From Apostichopus japonicus (taxonomy: Eukaryota > Echinodermata > Holothuroidea > Aspidochirotida > Stichopodidae): DNA of 64,000 bases. The notes beneath the pieces were generated by a model. The model was not told the origin of the DNA. It did no database searches and saw only the letters and a list, made by a program, of their open reading frames with translations. Positions 50,301 to 59,157 of the stretch are shown piece by piece; the first letter of the stretch is position 1; every line of letters begins with the position of its first letter. The stretch covers positions 14,247,013 to 14,311,012 of the forward strand of contig NC_092577.1 of assembly GCF_037975245.1 (NCBI RefSeq), written 5' to 3'. Both the position numbers and the translations under genes were made by a program.

Positions 50301-52854
50301 TGCTATAACGTGCAACATTTGAAACGGTCTTGAAACTTTTTCGAATGTTTACGTTGAACCGCACATACAAAGTATATACCGTAGCAGTGCACAGTTCACT
50401 AGAATTTCTGTAATGTTTATTGTCTGCAAGTGGGGATGGGGGTGGGGGGGGGGGGCTGGTGGGACGAATACTAACCCTCCTGATAATTATACGTGGTTGC
50501 GCCCTAGTTAACATTTAAGGCTTACTCTCTTTGAAAGTATAGGCGATAGTGTTTAATGTAGCAAATCAAGAACGCTATAGGCCTTCGTTTTCTTGAATTC
50601 AGTTGATTAGTATCACAGTACTGTGTAGTATAGTAAATTTGTAGTATCACAGTACAGTGTAGTACTGTGTAATAGTACTGTGTAGTATATTAATGTGTAG
50701 TATTGTGTATTACTGTGTAGCAGTATGTAGTACTGTGTAATAGTACTGTGTAGTATAGTACTGTTTAGTATCACAGTACTGTGTAATACTGTGTAATATA
50801 GCACTATGTAGTATAGTATGTGTAGTCCTGTGTAATATAGTATTGTTTTGTATCACAGTACTGAATAGTACTTTGTAATATAGTACTGTGTAGTATAGCC
50901 ATGTTTAGAACTGTGTAGTATACTAATGTGTAGTACTGTGTAGTATAGTAATTTGTCGTACTGTGTAGTATAGTATGTGTAGTACTGTGTAATATAGTAT
51001 GTTTAGTATCACAGTACTGTATAGTACTTTTTAACATAGTACTGTGTAGTATAGCAATGTTTAGAACTGTGTAGTATAGTAATGTGTAGTACTGTGTAGT
51101 ATAGTAATGTGTCGTACTGTGTAGTATAGTATTGTGTAGTACTGTGTAGTACTGTGTAATATAGTATTGTTTAGTATCGCAGTTCTGTATAGTTCTTTGT
51201 AATATAGTACTGTGTAGTATAGTCATGTTTAATATACTGTGTAGTATAGTAATGTGTAGTACTGTGTAGCATAGTAATGTGTCGTACTGTGTAGTATAGT
51301 ATGTGTAGTACTGTGTAGTACTGTGTAATATAGTATTGTTTAGTATCACAGTTCTGTATAGTACTTTGTAATAAAGTACTGTGTAGTACTGTGTAGTTCT
51401 GTGTAGTACTGTGTAGTACTGTGTAGTATAGTCACAGACTAACATGCAATACAGTACTCTGTTTTCGCAGTGCTCAAGACGTACGGTATCGCAGTTTAAT
51501 TCAAAAATCTATCTTCATTCCTTCATATTGATTGGTGCCACAGAATATTAAAGAAGTTTCTGCAGGCAAAACAATACTCAAACTAATTGTACACAATCGT
51601 TTTGATAAGAGTATACCTCGTAATAAGTCAAATGTGACACAACATCGACATAATCAGGCGCTGATCGATACAACCCCTCATGATCCCACACAATCCCGCA
51701 CTACCCACCACCAAATAATCATTCTAAAAGTATAGTTAGGCCTATAAGTTAGGCCTATAGTTAGGCCTATATACAACTTTCGTGTTTACGCTTATTTATA
51801 GCTTTAAAATGCCTTACAATGCACCAACTTACTGAGGGCAGTCTTAGTTCTTTCTGGGGTGTACCACGGGGTTCTAGACGCCCCCTCCCCCCCCCCCTAC
51901 CTGGGAATCGGCTTCAATAACCTCAGAGTGATATCCACTCACAATCATGGATCCGACCCTGATAATGCAAACCTATATACTCTTCATAAATGATACTGCG
52001 TAAAGTTTTAATTCAAAGTATTTCTATCTTGTCCATTCCTGTATAGGACCAAGGTCCATCTGAATACGACCCTGCTACCGTCCATCGAAGTACGAGGCAC
52101 CCCTCCTAATGAAACCAATTTACCCAACTGTAATCTTCCTGCGGTACCTCCGACCATTCAAACCAATGGCTACTTTTATAACAACTCGTGGCGACCTCTC
52201 AACTGTCGAGTCAATCACTTCGAAGATGATGATATTGGAACTTGCTTACAAGGAAAATCTATTCACATTTATGGAGATTCCACTGGCCGGCAGATGTATG
52301 ATTACTTGCAAGCCAGCAGCCGTTGTGTATCTTCACAGAATCACCCTTATATGAAGTCTTGCGAGAAGGATAACCTATCCATGCAATTCCGATTCCACGG
52401 ACCTCCTGTTAGAGGTCGACAGGTCATTCCGGTCAAAACGCTCCGTTACGTAGCCGAACAGATCGATGACTTAGAAGGTGGACCTGAGGTCATTATTATA
52501 TTTTCTATCTGGGCCCACTTTGGGGTTCCAGACGGTACCTTCTACAGGGACCGACTACAAGCTATTAAAGGTGCTGTTGGAAGACTTTGGCAGAGAAGTC
52601 CAGAGACTAAGGTGATAGTCAGAAGTGCTAACACCAGGGAACATTCCATCGGTGGGTTTATCCTTATATCTAGTGATTGGATAGCTTTACAAGGAGAGAA
52701 GACATTAAGAGATGTTTTCAGCCAGGATAAAAGGTTTTCATTCTTAGACGTGTGGGACATGACTCTCGTACAGCAATCAAAGGACGCTATTCATCCACTG
52801 AAACCAACAATTGTACAAGTAATGGATTATTTACTCACAATGATATGTCTTTAA
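14053..52854 (+). CDS. NXPE: NXPE-family protein gene (four exons, 554 codons)
   Basis: Joining 14053-14208, 33879-34409, 40986-41155 and 52047-52854 gives one uninterrupted frame of 554 residues, close to the roughly 550-560 of NXPE proteins. All junctions are GT/AG and all phases agree (0, 0, 2). Order: N-terminal signal-anchor (residues 7-23), neurexophilin-like domain (about 53-229), short cysteine-rich linker (230-286), PC-esterase domain (287-554). The esterase keeps the GDS motif (362-364) and a DxxH motif (532-535), plus SANTRE and WDMT blocks. NXPE proteins are secretory-pathway glycoproteins; some members have recently been linked to O-acetylation of sugars, so an acyltransfer or esterase role in Golgi or outside the cell is likely but unproven here. 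Weakest point: the link of exon 1 to exon 2 over 19.7 kb. Confidence 0.85.
14352..14490. repeat. (AT)n microsatellite with TATG interruptions
   Basis: Long AT run broken by regular tgtttatat and tgtatatat words. ORFs here translating to alternating Y and I are artefacts. Confidence 0.95.
15526..16090. mobile_element. hAT-like fragment with two degenerate 355-bp modules
   Basis: CAGTGGCGTGTCC at 15526 resembles the left end of the hAT elements elsewhere in the window. Behind it, a block of about 120 bp ('cagaaattttgagatata...ccggaggcgaataatgg...') at about 15612-15735 returns in degenerate form at about 15966-16085. No right end or target-site duplication was found, so the limits are uncertain. 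Confidence 0.4.
16990..17215. repeat. Imperfect tandem duplication
   Basis: Two AT-rich blocks share caagtatttttgttaaaata (second copy slightly shorter) and aatgagtaagtcagaaata, about 130 bp apart. No coding content. Confidence 0.65.
19996..20164. repeat. (AT)n microsatellite, compound
   Basis: Two long AT runs separated by cagctgtgg and gtatttat words. Confidence 0.95.
20170..23489. other. Intron 1 sequence, no gene seen
   Basis: Contains a minor 60-bp near-duplication around 23305-23405 (the words agaaatcaaccac and agatcttaca recur). A minus-strand open stretch at 21623-21868 reads as plausible protein with a hydrophobic segment, but it has no splice context or family match that I recognise and is not called. 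Confidence 0.4.
23490..24130. repeat. Degenerate repeat region with (GTAT)n
   Basis: After a GTAT tetranucleotide run at 23568-23620, phrases such as 'taactca(a/g)', 'aggtcagttgagc(g/t)cc' and 'ttttgggtagag' recur at intervals of about 60-170 bp. This looks like a decayed tandem or interspersed repeat. No gene. Confidence 0.45.
26001..26027. repeat. Short hairpin
   Basis: TTTCAGTCAG and CTGACTGAAA form a perfect 10-bp stem with a 7-nt loop. A 16-bp palindrome aatgtcaagtgacatt lies just upstream at about 25974. No function assigned. Confidence 0.6.
26371..26419. repeat. Perfect 17-bp inverted repeat with 15-nt loop
   Basis: AACTTATCGATTAGTCT and its exact reverse complement are separated by 15 nt. 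Longer than expected by chance locally. Could be a remnant of a small fold-back element or a structured RNA. Confidence 0.75.
29577..30052 (+). pseudogene. Two-finger C2H2 zinc-finger ORF, frameshifted at a homopolymer
   Basis: An ATG at 29720 opens a frame encoding a complete C2H2 finger (C24, C27, H40, H45 in the [10 protein letters not shown]...NHLQMVH segment) and the first half of a second (C55, C60). The frame closes at 29944 directly after a run of nine A's (29929-29937). Reading one frame over after this run gives HIRRKHCKN, which supplies the two missing histidines, then stops near 30052. The break is therefore a 1-nt (or equivalent) length change in the A run. A splice-like AG at 29575-29576 precedes the block. 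Similar paired fingers open many transposon-linked or lineage-specific proteins. It may be a dead copy, or a sequencing error may hide a short gene. Confidence 0.45.
31320..33878. other. Intron 1 sequence, no gene seen
   Basis: Includes a patch rich in 'aggcctagg' words at about 32160-32460, typical of marine invertebrate sequence. Nothing coding is recognised up to the pyrimidine-rich acceptor of NXPE exon 2. Confidence 0.45.
33879..34409 (+). CDS. NXPE: NXPE exon 2 (neurexophilin-like domain)
   Basis: Follows ttttcccag and ends ...CCTTTCGAG before gtaagc; 531 nt, phase 0 on both sides, 177 codons. Diagnostic features are [13 protein letters not shown], the DYENGTY segment, [21 protein letters not shown] and the closing cysteine block VICGVAPFE. 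These match the neurexophilin-like part of NXPE proteins. Two N-glycosylation sites (NGT, NRT) fit a secretory-pathway protein. This GTG-beginning open frame is not an initiation site; the first codon is internal. Confidence 0.93.
34760..34872. repeat. (AATAC)n pentanucleotide repeat
   Basis: Repeats of caata/aatac with a few substitutions. ORFs reading [11 protein letters not shown] are artefacts. Confidence 0.95.
35706..40494 (+). mobile_element. CACTA (EnSpm)-like transposon, copy A
   Basis: The element proper is 35708-40492 (4785 bp). It begins CACTGAAAACTTAA and ends with the inverse of CACTGAAAAAATAA, flanked by TG on both sides (2-bp duplication). Subterminal regions (about 35725-36090 and 40240-40480) are packed with the word GACTA in both orientations (ccgactaa, ttagtcgg); the left one has at least fifteen. 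CACTG ends, short duplication and subterminal arrays fit the CACTA/EnSpm group. No transposase is recognisable. Short ORFs shared with copy B (for example at 38355-38540, minus) have no match that I know. It contains the fold-back at 36733-38250. Confidence 0.8.
36733..38250. repeat. Fold-back (inverted repeat) nested in CACTA copy A
   Basis: Both ends carry ccagagggtttggttagctg in opposite orientation, with the arms pairing toward a centre near 37690. The left arm contains a direct array of about 142-147-bp units marked by g(g)tacccctgccagt at 36983, 37126, 37268, 37415 and 37560; the right arm has an inverted, shorter set. The same short ORF ([17 protein letters not shown]...) appears at each end only because the ends are inverse copies. 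Confidence 0.85.
40986..41155 (+). CDS. NXPE: NXPE exon 3 (cysteine-rich linker)
   Basis: Follows gcttttcag and ends at AGAAG before gtaaaa; 170 nt, phase 0 in and phase 2 out. It reads [20 protein letters not shown] and goes on [10 protein letters not shown], ending AVFRR. The order PMCN....PWFC..PK..LSC is a hallmark of NXPE proteins between their two domains. Because 170 is not a multiple of three, leaving this exon out would shift the frame of exon 4. It is bracketed by the two inverted CACTA-like copies. Confidence 0.92.
41295..41321. repeat. Short (AT)n tract
   Basis: AT dinucleotide run, about 27 bp. Confidence 0.9.
41670..41741 (+). tRNA. tRNA-like sequence, anticodon position reads ATT (probable pseudogene or SINE head)
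   Basis: Acceptor strands GCGTCCA and TGGAGGC pair at 6 of 7 positions. The anticodon stem is CCGC/GCGG around loop ATATTAA, and the T arm CCGGG-TTCGAAT-CCCGG is perfect. A-box-like (tagcctagtggttag) and B-box (gggttcgaatcc) elements are present. The D stem is weak, and ATT is not the usual form of an Asn anticodon, so this is more likely a tRNA pseudogene or the head of a SINE than a working tRNA. Confidence 0.5.
43479..44585. mobile_element. hAT transposon (non-autonomous) with 8-bp target-site duplication
   Basis: The element proper is 43487-44577 (1091 bp). Left end CAGTGGCGGCGGAAC; right end inverse of CAGGCGCGGCGGAAC. Both flanks are gacaggag (43479-43486 and 44578-44585). It contains a nested hAT (43853-44255) and two copies of the core module (about 44093-44195, within the nested element, and 44432-44524). 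No transposase is present. It is closely related to the 8728 element. Confidence 0.9.
43845..44263. mobile_element. Nested hAT MITE inside the 43487 element
   Basis: The element proper is 43853-44255. It begins TAGTGGCGG and ends CCGCCACTG; flanking octamers cccttact at 43845-43852 and 44256-44263 are identical. It carries the core module on its right side. Confidence 0.88.
45693..49838 (-). mobile_element. CACTA (EnSpm)-like transposon, copy B, opposite to copy A
   Basis: The element proper is 45695-49836 (4142 bp). It begins CACTGAAAAAATAA and ends with the inverse of CACTGAAAACTTAA, so it is the reverse orientation of copy A. Both flanks are TA. Long stretches match the reverse complement of copy A almost base for base (for example 45700-47940 and 48600-49830). 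It is about 640 bp shorter, mostly from loss in the fold-back. The two copies have different target dinucleotides (TG and TA), so each inserted independently. Confidence 0.82.
47943..48820. repeat. Fold-back remnant in CACTA copy B
   Basis: Ends correspond to those of the fold-back in copy A, but directly after gggaaggtaa the sequence jumps to tttttattggtggggtac, which in copy A lies deep inside the arm. Copy A has gtaa at both joint positions, so the deletion used a 4-bp microhomology. Confidence 0.75.
50153..50514. mobile_element. hAT-type MITE
   Basis: The element proper is 50161-50506. Ends CAGGGGCGCAACCA and, inverted, TAGGGCGCAACCA. The flanks gttaacaa (50153-50160) and gttaacat (50507-50514) match at 7 of 8. 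It has T and G homopolymers inside and no gene. Confidence 0.8.
50618..51435. repeat. Degenerate tandem repeat based on ACTGTGTAGT
   Basis: The words actgtgtagtatagta and actgtgtaata recur for about 800 bp, with a larger pattern in which tttagtatcacagt appears at intervals of roughly 140-190 bp. The Y/T/L-rich ORFs on the minus strand are artefacts. Confidence 0.9.
52047..52854 (+). CDS. NXPE: NXPE exon 4 (PC-esterase domain, stop codon)
   Basis: Follows cattcctgtatag. The first base completes an arginine codon begun in exon 3, then [15 protein letters not shown] onward; stop TAA at 52852-52854; 808 nt. Key blocks are [11 protein letters not shown] (family: GYYY..QWRP), [20 protein letters not shown] with the catalytic-type [48 protein letters not shown] and KDAIHP with the DxxH pair. 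The serine of GDS (364) and Asp532/His535 are the expected esterase residues. N-glycosylation sites NTT, NET and NNS are present. A start at the internal Met369 is not needed, since the frame runs through from exon 3. Confidence 0.95.
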
Positions 52855-52939
52855 AATGTATTACTTTTTATCTCATTTTACTATGATATGTTTTCAATAT
52901 TTTAAAATCTCTCAGATTATTTACACTTCCTACAGTAAC

Positions 52940-52945
52940 AATAAA
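52940..52945 (+). promoter_or_regulatory. Polyadenylation signal of the NXPE gene
   Basis: AATAAA occurs 85 bp after the stop codon in AT-rich sequence, in a normal position for a short 3' UTR. Confidence 0.65.
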
Positions 52946-53330
52946 AGAGTTTATTAATTCATAAATACCTTATTTGAATGTGTTACTGTTCGGATGGGAC
53001 AAATACCTTATTATCACTTTCCTTTCACTACAGTTTTTTGTCGTTGAATGTATAGTTTTATAAAAACATGAAATATATTCTACCATGAGGAAAGTTTGCA
53101 TCTTAAAATAATTACAACTAAAGCAAGAATGAGATTACCAAAATGGTCTGGTGTAGACTGGGACATTAAATATATGAAATGTCCTAACAAATACGGGCAG
53201 ATTCAATGGCCTACATATCTTTTCCTTGCCTAAATTGCAAATCAGGAAAATAAGACATAGGCATAATAATAATATAGATATTCAGGAATAAAGAATGAAG
53301 TTACCTGTAAATGAAGTTACCTGTTCACAG

Positions 53331-53334
<4 letters not shown>

Positions 53335-53398
<64 letters not shown>
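53335..53398. repeat. (AT)n microsatellite
   Basis: Uninterrupted AT run just after the NXPE gene. Confidence 0.95.
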
Positions 53399-53399
<1 letters not shown>

Positions 53400-53910
53400 T
53401 GAAGCCTTCAGTTTTATAGGTCATTTTCAACAAACTATTCAAAACATCAATATTTATTTACCGAACCATCTAAAAAAATTAATTGGTCAGCCATTGTGAC
53501 AAGTTGAGCAGTAACCAAAATCACGTGACCACATTAATCACTTCGATAGAACATTTGAAAACAACAGTTGTACAGCATGTACATTAATAACTCTATGAAT
53601 TAATGTCTTTAGTATATTTATCTTGGTATTATACAAATATTTAGTATAAACAGCATCCGTGTACTCAATGGCTCGTCTAGTGTTTCTGTCAAGTTATTGT
53701 CAATGGCATATGTTTGAATACAAAAGTTCGTGAATATTTTAATCATTCAGAAATTGTATTGAATCAGTGTATGACTGACAGCCAAAAAACAAGCTTATGT
53801 TTGTTTAACACAAATTGTTCGTGATTGGAATATCACCTATACTTATATGAAATATATTGTAAAATTGCTGTTTAAATTCAATAGTTTAAGAGGTGAGAGA
53901 TGATAAACGT

Positions 53911-54960
<1,050 letters not shown>

Positions 54961-54985
54961 GTATATATATATATATATGTATATA

Positions 54986-55042
<57 letters not shown>
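54961..55042. repeat. (AT)n microsatellite with two GT interruptions
   Basis: AT run with tatgtat interruptions in its first part. Confidence 0.95.
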
Positions 55043-55044
<2 letters not shown>

Positions 55045-56160
55045 AACTTAATAGTTCAATCATCAAAACTGTATACCCCCACGATTGAAATTACTATTTT
55101 TCTCTTGCGTTTTAATTCTAACAAGATCGCTCTACTGCTATGGAACGCCAAAAGGGACAATAAGTTACGATGCATGGTAATATAAATAGTACACGTTAAT
55201 GGTATATATTTCTAACAATATGGTCCTATCTCTTTACAACGTTTCCAGCGAACTTTGTTCAAGACTTTCCCTCTTTTGAGATTAGTATAAATGCCCGATA
55301 TTTGGGATGACATTGTTTTCTGTTGAACTGGTGAAAAGTGTTGTCTAGTTATATGTTGTCATTTACCCCATTTAAAGGAGGGGTGGGTTGGGGGGGGGGT
55401 GGGTACCAATCAATAAAAACTAAAAGATCAGGGTAAATATCATCTATAACTGTACAGCAAAAATAGAGTTAGTACTGATCACCACCTTTGTACGACTAGT
55501 TTTTGACACCTCTCAGTGGAACGAAAGAAGTTGTTTGGTCCTGATGAAAAAAAAAATCCAGTTTTGGTAGAAGTGGAGAAAGTGCCACTCTCCCGGTTAG
55601 GTATAAACCAAGCGTCCTTTGTACATGGGAAGACTGCTTTGGGAATCTCCGTTTCCGTTTCTTTCTGATATTTTGGCGACCTTCTAAAATATTTTCGCGA
55701 ACATTACAAAAGGGTTACGACGACCCCATTTTGAATACCACAGAACAAAACATATTTGAAAAACGCCGCCGCAGCTTAAACATCTATATTGCGTTTATCT
55801 GGATTGTTTTTAACATTCCGATGTCACTTAATTACATTAATGTACATATCAGCAACTTGCGATTGATGGAAGAGCGATAACTGTGATACAATGTTTATAC
55901 GGCGAACCCTAATTAACGAGTAATTAACCTTTTTGTAAGAATGGACAATTTTGTTGGCCCCCCAAAAAATCCTGCATGCACACCATACCTTTCTTTTATA
56001 TATATTAAATCAACCAATCAAATCGTCTCTATCACGTGAAGTAAGACAATAACGAACCACCTGTTTCACTCATTTTATACGTACATTGATTTACTCTGCC
56101 TATATACTATTTGATGTAAATGAGCCATGTGTTTTAGCAATTTCCTTTACACTTAACGAT
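55043..56160. other. Intergenic, no gene seen
   Basis: Contains a G-rich patch at about 55376-55406. No coding exon or named repeat. Confidence 0.45.
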
Positions 56161-56189
56161 TACTGCCAATCAAAACCTCCAAAAAGTTT

Positions 56190-57185
56190 TCGTTTAGCTA
56201 GCCTAACGCGGGCAAAACATAAGTATATTATTAGCAGCCTGTACATAATATTAATAGTATCAGTAAAGAGTAATGTTAGTTGGTGTGTTAGACGTTCATG
56301 AAACGAATCAATCATAGCAAATGCAAGGCGTATAAAAACAAAAAATAAAGGTTTTCGTTATCTAGCCTAACGCGGGCAAATCATAAGTATATTATTAGCA
56401 GCCTATACATAATATTAGTGTATTAGTAACGAGTAATGTTAGTTGGTGTGGTACACGTTCGTGAAACGAATCAATTATGGCAAATGCAAGGCGTATAAAA
56501 ACAAAAAATAAAAGTTTCGTTATCTAGCCTAACGCGGGCAAATCATAAGTATATTATTAGCAGCCTATACATAATATTAGAGTATTAGTAACGAGTAATG
56601 TTAGTTGGTGTGTTACACGTTCGTGAAACGAATCAATTATGGCAAATGCAATCAATCAATCAATTAATCAGAAGACATTTATATAGCGCCAAAATCAACA
56701 AAAGTTGTTCAAAGGCGCTCAAGACAGTTACATGAAATTAATTACAATACACTTCTTGAAAAAGATAACATTTGAGCAGTTTCTTGAAAATATGAATAGT
56801 CTGAGCATCCTTGATGTGATTTGGAAGAGTGTTCCACTCTTTTGGTCCATAGCAGGAGAATGAGCGATCTGCAAATGACACAGCACGGGTTCTGGGCACG
56901 ATAAAGTGAGGAGAAGATATATGATCTAAGCTGTCTGCGTGGTGCTTGCAGCTGTAGTAAGTCAGATATGTAGGATGGCGACTGTTTATGGTGAGCTTTG
57001 TACACAAGAAGAAGAACTTTGAATTTAATGCGCTGTTGTATAGGGAGCCAGTGAAGAGCAATGAGTTCCGATGTGATAGAGTCATACTTCTTACGCTTGA
57101 CAATGATGCGAGCAGAGGTGCGTTGGACATTCTGAAGTTTAGTGATTTGTTTACACAAGGCGTATAAATACAATAAATAAATAGA
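56190..57185. repeat. 163-bp tandem repeat, three copies, split by a LINE
   Basis: The landmark gcctaacgcgggcaaa falls at 56201, 56364 and 56527, exactly 163 bp apart. The third copy is interrupted after ggcaaatgca (56650) by a LINE 3' end and resumes as caaggcgtataaata at 57155. Copies two and three are more alike than copy one. Confidence 0.9.
56651..57154 (-). mobile_element. 5'-truncated CR1/L2/Jockey-type non-LTR retrotransposon
   Basis: On the minus strand the segment encodes the C-terminal end of a LINE reverse-transcriptase polyprotein: LQNVQRTSARIIVKRKKYDS, then LHWLPIQQRIKFKVLLLVYKA, and in another frame GPKEWNTLPNHIKDAQ and FKKLLKCYLF. The frames change near 56950, so it is inactive. 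The 3' end carries the word ggcgctatataaatg common to many such elements and finishes in a (TTGA)n tail at 56651-56670. The insertion sits inside a tandem-repeat unit, giving exact limits. Confidence 0.85.
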
Positions 57186-57522
57186 TTAGAATTACACTTT
57201 AGACATAAGGCAGTGTTTCCCTAACTTTATCCACCCAAGAACCCCCGTGGATGTCAGAGATGTCCACGAACCCCTAACTTTTCGAGACACGATCTGAGTC
57301 ATTATTATACTATAATTTTCACGCATGAATTTATGCTAACTTTGCTTTGTGTCGGCCAAAATGGAGGTCATCTGAAATTTCCAAATAATAATAATTACTT
57401 TGGCCAACTTTTCAGATGTCTTCTCATCTCTTTATCTTCCACGACGTACTGTCATGCGCACACCAACTTCACCAAAGTCATGCGGCCTGTGTCTGTTTCA
57501 TAATTCAGATATATATTTATCA
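57186..57522. other. Intergenic, no gene seen
   Basis: Short stretch between the tandem repeat and the next hAT cluster; no supported gene. 'aacccccgtggatgtcagag...acgaacccctaac' resembles old repeat debris. Confidence 0.4.
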
Positions 57523-57826
57523 CATGCACGCAGGGACGTAGCTAAGGCCTGATGATTGGGGGTGTAGTGGCTGAAATTCCAACTGGATGGGTTTTGGAGC
57601 CAGAAAATTCCGACTGCTGCCTTGTACCCCCCCCCCCCCCCGCACTTATCGTCAACGATACGGTCAGTGTCAGTCAGACATCCCATCTTTCGCGACTGCA
57701 CTTTTGTTCCGAACTTTTTTCGATACATTTGTACCTATTGGGGCAAAGTTTTTGCTTATGTTGATGGCACTTTTAAACTTCCGTAGATTAGCATTGAGTG
57801 TTTTAATTGTATACCATAGAGACAAT

Positions 57827-58706
57827 GTATATCCCAACTGCGTAGCCAGGAACTTGAAAGGGGAGCACTTTTTGCGATTGATATGGGGGAGGGGTCTAAG
57901 GGGACGGGTGTCCCCCTCCTCTTTGAGATATTTTTGAAGGTCCTTATATGCGATCTGGTGCAATTTGTTGCCAGTTTCATCATTATCCTATGATATCATA
58001 TTATCAGCAGATTTTGTTTCCTGTTTGAATTCTTTTACATGTTCTTTTTCATAATATATCAGAAAGACAAACATAGTGCTCTTTTACAATTTTTCCAGTA
58101 GGATGATTCTTGTTTATTGTCCAATGTCTGGACTTTAATACATTTGACGAACTTAACTGATGGACATTATAAACTTTCATAATTTGTAAGACAGCCAGAT
58201 TTGCAGTGGCCTAAAAAAATATCGTTATCGCCGTGTATTAGCAGTGTAATAATTATTTATAGGAAGTGCGTATCACGTACGATTGCTAGCTTAGCTTCAT
58301 GACATGCTGTTCGTGCAACAACTTAGGAAGAATCATAGAAGGGATGAGAACGCACGTTGTCGTCGTCGTTGTGCATACGGTTCGTGACATTCGATCGAGT
58401 GAGGTTAGGTAGGCACTAGGCAATATGTATTTTATTACGCAGTGGCCAACTGTATAGGTTTGAAAAAGGCTATAGGCTAAATTTAGCTAATTGCATCTGC
58501 CAAACTAAGTAAGTAGTTGAATCAGTAGGCCTGAATGTTATTACGATTATAATCGAGTTAACGGAGCTGACGAGTATTTAAGATCAAGAGAGCACTGACA
58601 AAATACCATGCTAAGAAAACAACAGTTTTTAAACATTTTTTAACGACACTCAAAGGGGGGAGGAGCAGTCGCCCCTGCTCCCCCTGGCTACGTCCCTGGT
58701 ATGTCC
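57827..58706. mobile_element. Nested hAT-type MITE
   Basis: The element proper is 57835-58698. Ends CAACTGCGTAGCCAGG and, inverted, CAGGGACGTAGCCAGG. The flanks gtatatcc (57827-57834) and gtatgtcc (58699-58706) match at 7 of 8. It is inside, hence younger than, the 57531 element. Confidence 0.72.
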
Positions 58707-58965
58707 TGAACTTACTTGAAGCTAGCGGACAGGGTCGACCCACCCACTAGCAAAATTAATACATTAATTATCCGAATTGAAGCTGGTGAACTTTTTATAT
58801 TTTTTTAAAGTATTCAAAATCATACGAAGTTTTGTATGGTGGAGTATAAAGATCGCGAGATACAATTTCTCAATGACGAGGAAAACGTGGTTAATATGAC
58901 TGATTAAAGTTCAATTTTGATCGAAAATTTTATGTCACTCACAAATTACAAGAACATATGAAACT

Positions 58966-59086
58966 AAGAGTGCGACAGTCAGAAAAATTAGAGTGCGACA
59001 GTCGGAAATTCCGAATTGAAGCTGGCGATAGTCGGAAATTCCGACAGTCGGAAATTCCGACTGTCGCACTAAAATTTTCCAACTAT
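58966..59086. repeat. Palindromic cluster of GACAGTCGGAAATTCCGAC
   Basis: The words gtgcgacagtc and cggaaattccg recur several times and end in the exact inverse (gtcggaaattccgactgtcgcac region at about 59047-59069). The cluster lies near the right end of the outer hAT element and may be its subterminal binding-site array. Confidence 0.7.
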
Positions 59087-59157
59087 CGTCATTTTTACCA
59101 AGATTGGGGGGTGAGACACCCCCCACACCCCCCTCTAGCGACGTCCCTGCATGCATG

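Larger units (their letters stand above)
41156..52046 (+). other. NXPE intron 3
   Basis: From gtaaaa to cctgtatag. It contains a tRNA-like sequence, hAT elements, CACTA copy B, another hAT MITE and a decamer-based tandem repeat. Stretches 41742-43478, 44586-45694 and 51446-52046 show no gene. Two overlapping CACGTG words (acacgtgttacacgtgtt) occur near 45537. Confidence 0.85.
57523..59157. mobile_element. hAT-type element with nested hAT
   Basis: The element proper is 57531-59149 (1619 bp). It begins CAGGGACGTAGC and ends GCGACGTCCCTG. The flanks catgcacg (57523-57530) and catgcatg (59150-59157) match at 7 of 8 positions. It contains a nested element (57835-58698) and a palindromic cluster at 58966-59086. 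No transposase is visible. Confidence 0.75.

Noticed and set aside
50804-51445. 213-codon minus-strand frame rich in Y, T and L
   Set aside because: It is a translation of the ACTGTGTAGT tandem repeat.
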